This document shows, one piece after another, positions 8,078-13,373 of a DNA stretch of 13,373 nucleotides. Position numbers and translations under genes: made by a program. Source of the DNA: Thermoflexales bacterium. Lineage in GTDB: Bacteria; Chloroflexota; Anaerolineae; Fen-1058. Position 1 is the stretch's first letter, and every line of letters starts with the position of its first letter. The notes below the pieces were generated by a model. That model was given only the letters and a program-made list of their open reading frames with translations. It searched no databases and had not been told where the DNA came from. The stretch is from NCBI GenBank assembly GCA_016931085.1, contig JAFGFO010000346.1:1-13373 (forward strand), written 5' to 3'.

Positions 8078-8091
8078 CAGGGATCAGGGAC
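8078..8091. repeat. Two-copy heptamer (CAGGGAT, CAGGGAC)
   Basis: Two tandem 7-mers differing at the last base lie just upstream of the macroglobulin ribosome binding site. They are a short relative of the heptamer arrays near purA and purB. Two copies alone could be chance. Confidence 0.3.
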
Positions 8092-8120
8092 AAGTGAACA
8101 GGGGCTTTGCCCATCCCGCG

Positions 8121-8155
8121 TTTATTTATTGTTAGACGTCGAATGGGCGAGACAA
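8121..8155 (-). promoter_or_regulatory. Candidate promoter of the macroglobulin gene
   Basis: The purB-macroglobulin gap has one AT-rich island. On the minus strand TTGTCT (8155-8150) is followed after 19 nt by AATAAA (8130-8125), 4 of 6 matches at each box with a long spacer. This is weak, but no better candidate is visible in the gap. Confidence 0.2.
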
Positions 8156-8167
8156 GTTCCCCTCGCC
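8146..8167. other. Hairpin downstream of purB
   Basis: GGCGAG (8146-8151) and CTCGCC (8162-8167) form a 6-bp stem with a 10-nt loop, 24 nt beyond the purB stop. No T-run follows, so an intrinsic terminator is not supported. It could protect the purB 3' end. Confidence 0.25.
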
Positions 8168-8190
8168 TGGCGTGCACACGCAAGTGTTGG

Positions 8191-9609
8191 CTATTTCGAA
8201 AATAACCGCTTACTATTCGCCCTTATCTTGTCCGTCACCTGCCTGGCGCGTTGGGGCGCATCGCCTACATAAGCCTGGGCATCGAGCAGCCGGCAGGCGG
8301 TCTGCGCGTCGAGCAGGGCCGTGATACGTGGGTCGGCGCACAGTGCCTCGACCAACGGGTTGGGCCGGCCAGCCGCCACCTCGGCCCACGCCTTCATGGC
8401 GTGCTCGCGGATCACCTCGTGCAGCGCCTGGCGGTCGCCCCCGGCCTTGACGGCCGCCATCAACAATCGCTCGGTGGCTGCAAAGGGAGCGTAGGCGGCG
8501 AAATTGCGCGCCACGGCCGTCTCGTCAATCACCAGCCCGCCCATCAGCCGCTGGGCGGTGATGAGCAGCTCGTCGGCACACAAGAAGGCTTCGGGTAGGA
8601 TCGTGCGCCGGTTGGCCGAATCGTCCAGCGTGCGCTCCAGCAGCGAGTTGGCGGCGTTGTCCCAAGCCACGCGCGGCAGTTGGGCCAGGTAGCGCGCCAG
8701 CGAGTCGATCTTTTCAGCGTTGACCGGGTTGCGCTTGAAGGGCATGGCCGACGAGCCAACCTGCTTGCGCCCGAAGGGCTCAGCCCACTCGCCGATGGGC
8801 GGCGACTGCAACAGGCGCAGGTCGAAGGCAAACTTGTGCAGCGACATCGCCAGCCCCGCCAGCGCGTTCAGCACCAGCCAGTCCTGCTTGCGCGGATAGG
8901 TCTGCGTGGTAGCTTCAAACGGCGGCAGGTCGAGCGCCTGGCACACGCGCGCTTCCAGGCTCGCACCGCCCGCGCCTGCCGGAACTCCCACTAGCTCCAT
9001 ATACGACGCCGACGTGCCCACCGCGCCCTTGAAGCCCTTGCCCCTGATCTCGCTTCGCACGCGGGCCAGTTCCTCGTAATCCACCAACAAGTCCTGGCCA
9101 TACTGCGCCAGCCGGTAGCCGATCGTGGTCGGCTCGGCCGGCTGGATGTGCGTAAAGCCCATCGTGGGCGTGGCGGCCCAGCGTTCGATCTGGCCCGCCA
9201 GCGTCTCCAGCAGCGCTTGCAGGGCGGCCAGGATCAGGTCAAGCGACTCGCGCAAGCGCAGCGCGTCGGCGTTGTCCTCGATGTCCATCGAGGTCGCGCC
9301 CAGGTGGATGATCCCGCCGCCAAACGCGCACTGCTCGGCAAAGGTTTTCACCTCGGCCATCAGGTCGTGCCTGATCTCGGCCTCGATCTGGTGGGCACGC
9401 TCGACGTCGACCTGGTCAACGTGCGCGCGCAGGTCGGCCACCTGTTCTGGCGCGACCAGCCCGAACTGTGCCTGCGCCTCGGCCAGCGCCACCCAGATGC
9501 GCCGCCACCAGCGGCGCTTGTGCACCTCGCTCCACACGGCCCGCATCGCCGCCGAGCCGTAACGCCAGGCGAAGGGAGATTGGTAAGTGTCGAAGGACAC
9601 CTTACTCAT
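8191..9609 (-). CDS. purB: Adenylosuccinate lyase
   Basis: A cytoplasmic enzyme of the fumarase/aspartase superfamily that removes fumarate from adenylosuccinate to give AMP and from SAICAR to give AICAR, so it acts twice in purine synthesis. At 472 residues it is in the normal range. Family signatures visible are HD at 81-82, HLGATS at 102-107, THIQPAEPTT with the likely catalytic His154, and the mobile-loop signature GSSAMPFKRNP at 285-295 carrying the catalytic serine. The ATG at 9609 follows AGGAGG (9616-9621) with 6-nt spacing. It lies 28 nt downstream of purA on the same strand and is almost certainly cotranscribed with it. Part of its ribosome binding site comes from a heptamer repeat array that also overlaps the end of purA. 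No missing key residue is seen. Confidence 0.97.
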   Translation of the reverse strand: MSKVSFDTYQSPFAWRYGSAAMRAVWSEVHKRRWWRRIWVALAEAQAQFGLVAPEQVADLRAHVDQVDVERAHQIEAEIRHDLMAEVKTFAEQCAFGGGIIHLGATSMDIEDNADALRLRESLDLILAALQALLETLAGQIERWAATPTMGFTHIQPAEPTTIGYRLAQYGQDLLVDYEELARVRSEIRGKGFKGAVGTSASYMELVGVPAGAGGASLEARVCQALDLPPFEATTQTYPRKQDWLVLNALAGLAMSLHKFAFDLRLLQSPPIGEWAEPFGRKQVGSSAMPFKRNPVNAEKIDSLARYLAQLPRVAWDNAANSLLERTLDDSANRRTILPEAFLCADELLITAQRLMGGLVIDETAVARNFAAYAPFAATERLLMAAVKAGGDRQALHEVIREHAMKAWAEVAAGRPNPLVEALCADPRITALLDAQTACRLLDAQAYVGDAPQRARQVTDKIRANSKRLFSK

Positions 9610-9619
9610 CGTCGTCCTC

Positions 9620-9654
9620 CTCCCTAGTCCCTAATCTCTAGTTCCTAACTCCTA
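9620..9654 (-). repeat. Five tandem TAGGRAN heptamers across the purA-purB junction
   Basis: Read on the minus strand, the 35 nt are five consecutive 7-mers: TAGGAGT, TAGGAAC, TAGAGAT, TAGGGAC, TAGGGAG. The first two encode the last residues of PurA, the TAG of the third is the purA stop codon (9640-9638), and the final GGGAG merges into the purB Shine-Dalgarno sequence. Confidence 0.75.
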
Positions 9655-10939
9655 CCTCAAAGATCTGCGAGCGATCGGGCCCGACCGAAACGTGCGAGAC
9701 CCTCACGCCGGTAAAGGACTCGATCTGCTCGATGTAGGCTCGCGCGGCCGGCGGCAGATCGTCCAGCCGCCGGGCAGCGCCAATGTCTTGCGGCCAACCA
9801 GGCAGCTCGGTATACACTGGCGTACATTCGCTCAGGGTAGCCGCGTCGGTAGGAAGGTCAGTCAGCACCTTGCCGCGGTGCGAATAGGCCGTGCACACGC
9901 GCAGCGGGTCAAAGCCGGTCAGGATATCGAGCTTGGTCACCGCCAGGTCAGTCAGGCCGTTGATGCGCGCGGTGTAGCTCAGGGCTACCAGGTCCAGCCA
10001 GCCGGTGCGGCGCGGCCGGCCCGTGGTTGCGCCAAACTCGTCCCACGGCTTTTCGCCGGTGCCGCGCAAGCGGCCGCCTATGTCGCCGTGCAGTTCGGTG
10101 GGAAACGGCCCGGCGCCCACGCGCGAACAGAAGGCCTTGGCCACGCCGATCACACGCGTGACGTGCTTGGGGCCCACGCCCAATCCGATCAGCACACCGC
10201 CGATCGTCGGCGACGAGCTGGTGACGAACGGGTAGGTGCCACGATCGAGGTCAAGCAGCGCGCCCTGGGCACCTTCGGCCAGCACGGTCTGGCCACGTTC
10301 GAGCGCGGCGTGAACCAGGGCCGGCGCGGCCGCCAGGTGCGGCGCAAAGCGTGCCGCCAGCAGGGCATATTCGTCGACCACCGCCTCGATCTCGAGTGGG
10401 GCCTGATCGTAGATGCGCGTCAGGACGCGGTTGGTTTGCTCGATGTGAGCGCGCAGTCGATCGGAAAAAGCCTCGGGATCGGCTATCGCCCCGGCGCGCA
10501 GCCCCACCCGGGCAGCCTTGTCGGTATAGGCCGGGCCGATGCCGCGCTGGGTGGTGCCCAGCGCGCCCGCGCCGCGCTGCTTTTCGCGGGCAGCGTCCAA
10601 GGCCACGTGAGTGGGCAGCAGGAGGTGAGCGGCAGGGTCAATCTTGAGCCGGTCAGGATTCAGGTCGGCCCCGTAACCGTTCAACTCGTCCACCTCGCGC
10701 GCCAGGCTGTGCAGGTTGATGACCATGCCCGAGCCCAGGACACACAGCGCGTGGGGGTGGAAGGCGCCGGCCGGCACCAGGTGCGTGCGCACCATCCGCT
10801 CGCCGACGGTGATCGTGTGGCCGGCGTTGTCGCCGCCGTTGAAGCGGGCGACGATGGCGGCCTGGGCCGCCAGGTTATCGGCCAGGTGGCCCTTGCCCTC
10901 GTCGCCCCATTGAACGCCAAGCAATGCTATGACAGACAT
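9638..10939 (-). CDS. purA: Adenylosuccinate synthetase
   Basis: It catalyses the GTP-dependent joining of IMP and aspartate to make adenylosuccinate, the substrate of the adjacent purB product. The 433-residue protein has standard length. Visible are the N-terminal QWGDEGKG (10-17) with catalytic Asp13, NAGHT with catalytic His41, the IMP-site segment GTTQRGIGPAYTDKAARVG, EGAQG, GRPRRTGWLDL, and the guanine-recognition TKLD. The ATG at 10939 is preceded by AGGAGG (10945-10950) with 5-nt spacing. The protein ends VGPDRSQIFEVGVRN; the last residues come from a heptamer repeat, so the C-terminal tail is likely family-atypical. The residue after GDEGKG is His where many homologues have Lys or Arg; I do not think this affects activity. 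It leads a purAB transcription unit with a promoter about 140 nt upstream. Confidence 0.97.
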   Translation of the reverse strand: MSVIALLGVQWGDEGKGHLADNLAAQAAIVARFNGGDNAGHTITVGERMVRTHLVPAGAFHPHALCVLGSGMVINLHSLAREVDELNGYGADLNPDRLKIDPAAHLLLPTHVALDAAREKQRGAGALGTTQRGIGPAYTDKAARVGLRAGAIADPEAFSDRLRAHIEQTNRVLTRIYDQAPLEIEAVVDEYALLAARFAPHLAAAPALVHAALERGQTVLAEGAQGALLDLDRGTYPFVTSSSPTIGGVLIGLGVGPKHVTRVIGVAKAFCSRVGAGPFPTELHGDIGGRLRGTGEKPWDEFGATTGRPRRTGWLDLVALSYTARINGLTDLAVTKLDILTGFDPLRVCTAYSHRGKVLTDLPTDAATLSECTPVYTELPGWPQDIGAARRLDDLPPAARAYIEQIESFTGVRVSHVSVGPDRSQIFEVGVRN

Positions 10940-10997
10940 TTTACCCTCCTATCTTTTTCTACGTTATGCTTCGCACAGGCACAAATCACGCTTATGA

Positions 10998-11053
10998 GAC
11001 AAAAGACAAAGGACAAAAGACTAATTTTTGTCGTTCGTCCTTGGTCCTTCGTC
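10998..11053 (-). repeat. Inverted array of GACNAAN heptamers forming a long hairpin in the purAB leader
   Basis: On the minus strand, 11053-11027 reads as four 7-mers (GACGAAG, GACCAAG, GACGAAC, GACAAA-). Positions 11024-10998 are the same units inverted (TTAGTC, TTTTGTC, CTTTGTC, TTTTGTC). The two 27-nt arms pair at 24 of 27 positions when G-U pairs are counted, with almost no loop. One arm is purine-rich. No T-run follows. It lies between the predicted purAB promoter and the purA start. Confidence 0.7.
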
Positions 11054-11079
11054 ATAGACACAAACCCACACTCTATTGA

Positions 11080-11108
11080 ATTAGAGTCTCGCTTGCCCTC
11101 AGCGTCAA
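11080..11108 (-). promoter_or_regulatory. Sigma-70-type promoter of purAB
   Basis: On the minus strand TTGACG (11108-11103, 5 of 6) is followed by exactly 17 nt and TCTAAT (11085-11080, 5 of 6 to TATAAT). Transcription would start near 11073, only about 45 nt after the DUF362 stop codon, giving purA a leader of about 134 nt that contains the heptamer hairpin. A 6-bp palindrome (ACTCTA...TAGAGT, 11070-11087) overlaps the -10 box and could be an operator. Confidence 0.65.
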
Positions 11109-11119
11109 CCGACTCATTT

Positions 11120-12334
11120 CTAGCGCCGGCGCAGCCACAGCAGGCCGCCAACCAGCAAAGCAGCCGCCAGGGCCAGCCCGCCGGCGGCGGCCAGCACCGT
11201 CTTGGGCTCCACCCCTGGCATCACAACCTGGCCATCGCCGTACTCGCGAAACAGCCGCCCCCAGCCGGTCTGCAGCGCGCTTTCGACCCGTCCGCGCCCG
11301 ACGAAGGGATACCAGTACACATTATGGTAAAAGTTGCTGGCAAAATACGACCACGGCACCAGCGGCGAGCGCAGCATGAGCGGTTCGAGCGGGTGCAGCC
11401 AGCCATGGTAGATGAGCTTTTGCCCGCGGCTGGCGAAGGTATCCTCCTGCACGAAATGCCAATTTTCCCGCGCCGCCTCCTCGTCGCCCACGATCTCGAT
11501 CTGGCGTGGGTCGCCGATGCCCAGTCCCTTGTCGTGCGCGATGCGGATGAAGGGGATATTCATCGGGTCAAAGCCCTGCAGCCGGGCGCTGGTGGCGTCG
11601 ATCGCCACCTGGTCAGCCGAGGCCAGGATCACGTTGGTTTCGTGCCAGCGCATGGCGCGCGGGCCGGGGCCGTCGCCGGCAAAGGTGCCGTCCATAACAG
11701 CCAGCAGGCCGGGGTGGATATCCTGCTGGATTTGCAACAGGTCGACCAGCGTCTCGTGGATCACGCCGTGCGTCCAGTGGCGCTTGCGGCCAAGCAGCCC
11801 GCCGAAGGCGTTTTTCATAGCGCCCGTGATCGTCGTGAACACGTGCGTCTTGACCGTGGGCAGTTGGATGATGTTCTTGCCGATCAGCAGCTCGGGGATA
11901 ACCATGCCTTCGGGATAGACCTTGTCGAGCACCAGGAAGGGCTGCTTGGGCTGATAGGGCACCCACTTGACGGACGGCTCGTAGGTATAGATACACGGCA
12001 CGCCCAGCTTGTCGGTGACGAACTTGTGCTTGTTGTTGAACTCGCCGTCGTAGGTATTGACCACCACCGTGTCGTTGTGGACGCCGGTCAGGTTGCCGTA
12101 GCCGGCGCGCTGCAAAGCGCGGATCACGCCCTCCAGTTGCCAGGGGGCCGTGGAGCAGGCCGGGTACCAGGTCTGCCACGAGATGTTGATCTTGAGCAGC
12201 GTGGGGTACTGCTTGGGCAGCACGTCCTCCAAGCCAACCAGTTCCATCAAGCGCTGGTAATCGTCCAGCACCGTCTCGGGCCGGGTGCGCAGCACGGCCA
12301 CTTTGCCTTTGCCGGGAAAATCTTTGCTAGTCAC
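11120..12334 (-). CDS. DUF362 family protein with C-terminal membrane anchor
   Basis: A protein of the DUF362 family, whose biochemical role is not established. Family-like segments are LPTVKTHVFTTITGAMKN (158-175), LLAVMDGTFAGDGPGPR (210-226), ILASADQVAIDATSA (236-250) and IAHDKGLGIGDP (265-276). The 404-residue product ends with a hydrophobic helix of about 22 residues (379-400) capped by LRRR, typical of a tail anchor with the C-terminus in the cytoplasm; the main domain would then be cytoplasmic. Only Cys60 and Cys114 are present, so the ferredoxin-like iron-sulfur part found in some DUF362 proteins is absent. The start is GTG (12334), supported by GGAGA at 12342-12346 with 7-nt spacing; the upstream ATG (12348) hits a stop after five codons. 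It lies upstream of purA but a promoter intervenes, so it need not share their regulation. Confidence 0.85.
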   Translation of the reverse strand: MTSKDFPGKGKVAVLRTRPETVLDDYQRLMELVGLEDVLPKQYPTLLKINISWQTWYPACSTAPWQLEGVIRALQRAGYGNLTGVHNDTVVVNTYDGEFNNKHKFVTDKLGVPCIYTYEPSVKWVPYQPKQPFLVLDKVYPEGMVIPELLIGKNIIQLPTVKTHVFTTITGAMKNAFGGLLGRKRHWTHGVIHETLVDLLQIQQDIHPGLLAVMDGTFAGDGPGPRAMRWHETNVILASADQVAIDATSARLQGFDPMNIPFIRIAHDKGLGIGDPRQIEIVGDEEAARENWHFVQEDTFASRGQKLIYHGWLHPLEPLMLRSPLVPWSYFASNFYHNVYWYPFVGRGRVESALQTGWGRLFREYGDGQVVMPGVEPKTVLAAAGGLALAAALLVGGLLWLRRR

Positions 12335-12359
12335 GACTGTTTCTCCATGTGGGTATGAC

Positions 12360-12407
12360 CATTACGTTTTATATCATCCCGCGCTTGTCGAGGGACTCAT
12401 TACGTTT
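12360..12407. promoter_or_regulatory. 10-bp direct repeat in the divergent DUF362/antitoxin region
   Basis: CATTACGTTT occurs at 12360-12369 and again at 12398-12407, with related AAACGTGTAACATG near 12460. The region (12335-12491) separates divergent genes and must hold promoters for both. A toxin-antitoxin operator is possible. No good -35/-10 pair is visible for either direction. Confidence 0.25.
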
Positions 12408-12491
12408 CACGCCTCTTCCCTGATTGTACCCGAAAGCCGCTACTTGCGCAATTCTGCCAAAACGTGTAACATGACTATAGAGGAGGTGGCT

Positions 12492-12806
12492 ATGGCCACA
12501 ACAGCACTACAAATCGCAACATCTCTGGGGGTTTCTGAGCATGATTTGTTCAGGCAAGCGTTAATCAGCCTCTTGCGCGAGAAGAAACGCCAAATCCTGC
12601 ATTCCCGCCTTGACATCCTGGCCCACTATGGCGCCAATTCCTTTGCTGAACTTGAGTCTCTGATCGCCGAGGGGAATGTGTCTGAGCATCCGGCCTGGGA
12701 AGATTGCATCGTCGCGGAAAACCTGACTGTCCGCCTTAAAGAGTTAGATGCCTACCTGGACGATCTACAACACGCTGAAGGCGATCGCTTCGACCGAGTT
12801 TCCTGA
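12492..12806 (+). CDS. Putative antitoxin partner of the TumE-like toxin
   Basis: A 104-residue, probably all-helical protein. Residues 1-30 (LGVSEHDLFRQALISLLRE) look like the short helical dimerisation or DNA-binding segment at the front of many type II antitoxins. The middle contains YGANSFAELESLIAEGNVSE, a pattern I recall in small proteins next to TumE-type toxins. The rest is an acidic helix (WEDCIVAENLTVRLKELDAYLDDL) likely to wrap the toxin. The ATG at 12492 is chosen because AGGAGG lies at 12481-12486 with 5-nt spacing; an ATG at 12471 would add only MTIEEVA and lacks a site, and the far upstream ATG at 12285 would overlap the opposite gene. The last 59 nt overlap the toxin gene in another frame, so the pair is translationally coupled. 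Its codon use is less GC-rich than the housekeeping genes, which fits later acquisition. The antitoxin role is inferred from pairing. Confidence 0.7.
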   Translation: MATTALQIATSLGVSEHDLFRQALISLLREKKRQILHSRLDILAHYGANSFAELESLIAEGNVSEHPAWEDCIVAENLTVRLKELDAYLDDLQHAEGDRFDRVS

Positions 12807-13137
12807 CATCGTCGTCAGCGCCCATGTCATTTGTTTGCCAACAGGCGACCCACTCAAGCTGCGGCTCGACATAGTTGATGGTTCTCTACTCGACGTGTTC
12901 CTCTCGGTTAGCGGTCGTTATTCCTACCACTGGGAGCGCCGATTGACACCTCAAGGCAATCTGTACCGTCACGACAATGCGCCTCACGGCAAATGGCGTC
13001 GCGTGGCCAGTTTCCCCAAGCACTTGCACGATGGTAGTGAAGACAACGTTGTAGAAAGTCACATCAGCGATAGCCCTGAGGAAGCCATACGCGAGTTTCT
13101 CGAGTTTGTGCGTCATCACCTGTTACACGCACTGTGA
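12748..13137 (+). CDS. TumE-family toxin (DUF6516-like)
   Basis: A 129-residue protein with the conserved pattern of the TumE toxin family. After LRLDIVDGSLLDV (38-50) come the YSYHW box (58-62), a charged segment and YRHDNAPH (73-80), then FPKHLH (89-94) and VVESH (101-105), ending in a helical tail EEAIREFLEFVRHHL. Known members are toxins of two-gene type II systems; I do not know an established target or mechanism. The His- and Asp-rich boxes could form a catalytic or metal site, but that is inference. The start at 12748 lies inside the antitoxin gene with only a weak AAAGAG upstream, typical of coupling that keeps toxin levels below antitoxin. All boxes are intact, so the toxin looks functional. 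The next gene starts 39 nt downstream on the same strand and may be cotranscribed. Confidence 0.75.
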   Translation: MPTWTIYNTLKAIASTEFPDIVVSAHVICLPTGDPLKLRLDIVDGSLLDVFLSVSGRYSYHWERRLTPQGNLYRHDNAPHGKWRRVASFPKHLHDGSEDNVVESHISDSPEEAIREFLEFVRHHLLHAL

Positions 13138-13176
13138 GGAATCTCTATAAGCACACACTGTTCTGGGGTCCCACAC

Positions 13177-13373
13177 ATGTCGACCATTACATGGCTACAT
13201 TTATCTGATCTGCACTTTCGCCCGTCGCAAAGCTACGATGCCAACATCGTGCTCAAGTCGCTCCTGCAAGACGTCAAGGATCGCTTGCAAGATGGCCTGA
13301 AGCCAGACCTGATCGTCGTCACTGGCGACGTGGCCTTCTCAGGCCAGGCGGACGAATACCAGTTGGCGGGAGA
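13177..13373 (+). CDS. Calcineurin-like metallophosphoesterase, N-terminal part (runs off right edge)
   Basis: The first 65 codons of a metal-dependent phosphoesterase. The start has WLHLSDLHF with the metal-binding D11-x-H13, and LIVVTGDVAFSG with GD at 50-51, the first two blocks of the calcineurin-like fold. The later GNH[DE] and GH.H blocks lie beyond the window. The ATG at 13177 is the only candidate start after the toxin stop in this frame; no clear ribosome binding site precedes it, so it may depend on translation of the toxin gene 39 nt upstream. The N-terminal style (TWLHLSDLHF...VL..LL.DV) is one I associate with larger accessory proteins in which this domain is fused to TPR or STAND-type parts, rather than with housekeeping nucleases; this is from memory and cannot be tested here. 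Possible roles include nuclease, cyclic-nucleotide phosphodiesterase or protein phosphatase. Confidence 0.85.
   Translation, partial: MSTITWLHLSDLHFRPSQSYDANIVLKSLLQDVKDRLQDGLKPDLIVVTGDVAFSGQADEYQLAG

Noticed and set aside
12331..12348. Five-codon mini-ORF (MEKQS) whose stop overlaps the DUF362 GTG start on the minus strand
   Set aside because: It has no ribosome binding site of its own and the GGAGA inside it is better read as the site for the GTG start; coincidence is likely.
9692..12358. An 888-codon open frame on the plus strand spanning purA and the DUF362 gene
   Set aside because: It is antisense to two well-supported genes, its translation is low-complexity (rich in Q, G, A, R, H) without domains, and it is explained by high GC leaving few stops.
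12285..12491. N-terminal extension of the antitoxin to an ATG at 12285
   Set aside because: It would overlap the divergent DUF362 gene, and the extension looks like non-coding sequence; the ATG at 12492 has a perfect AGGAGG.

Overview
The window is high-GC bacterial DNA. Its mix of genes suggests the chromosome of a Chloroflexota member (Anaerolineae-like): a very large lipoprotein-type alpha-2-macroglobulin with stacked Ig-like domains, a secreted repeat-type protein, a membrane-tailed DUF362 protein, and several kinds of short degenerate tandem repeats between genes. This assignment is inference from protein style and repeats. No rRNA, tRNA or other phylogenetic marker is present.

Layout. 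From the left edge to about 12.33 kb every gene is on the minus strand. In transcription order they are: a DUF362-family membrane-tailed protein (12334-11120), purA adenylosuccinate synthetase (10939-9638), purB adenylosuccinate lyase (9609-8191), a 2065-residue alpha-2-macroglobulin-like lipoprotein with an intact CAEQ thioester motif (8055-1858), tyrS tyrosyl-tRNA synthetase (1640-408), and the first 101 codons of a secreted protein that runs off the left edge (303-1). purA and purB catalyse two sequential steps from IMP to AMP and form a tight pair behind a good sigma-70-type promoter inside the DUF362-purA gap. tyrS has its own strong promoter.

From 12.49 kb to the right edge the genes are on the plus strand and the DNA looks less GC-rich: an antitoxin-like protein overlapping a TumE-type toxin, then the first 65 codons of a calcineurin-like metallophosphoesterase. 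This is the accessory-looking part of the window. The type of metallophosphoesterase cannot be settled because the gene is cut.

The most unusual structure lies outside the domain calls. Degenerate short repeats occupy functional positions. Five tandem TAGGRAN heptamers supply the purA stop codon and part of the purB ribosome binding site. An inverted array of GACNAAN heptamers forms a 27-bp-arm hairpin in the predicted purAB leader. ATTCGTG-type units fill the gap between the macroglobulin gene and tyrS. Two palindromic elements that look like dispersed intergenic repeats sit in frame inside the macroglobulin gene. I see no CRISPR array, insertion sequence, tRNA or rRNA.
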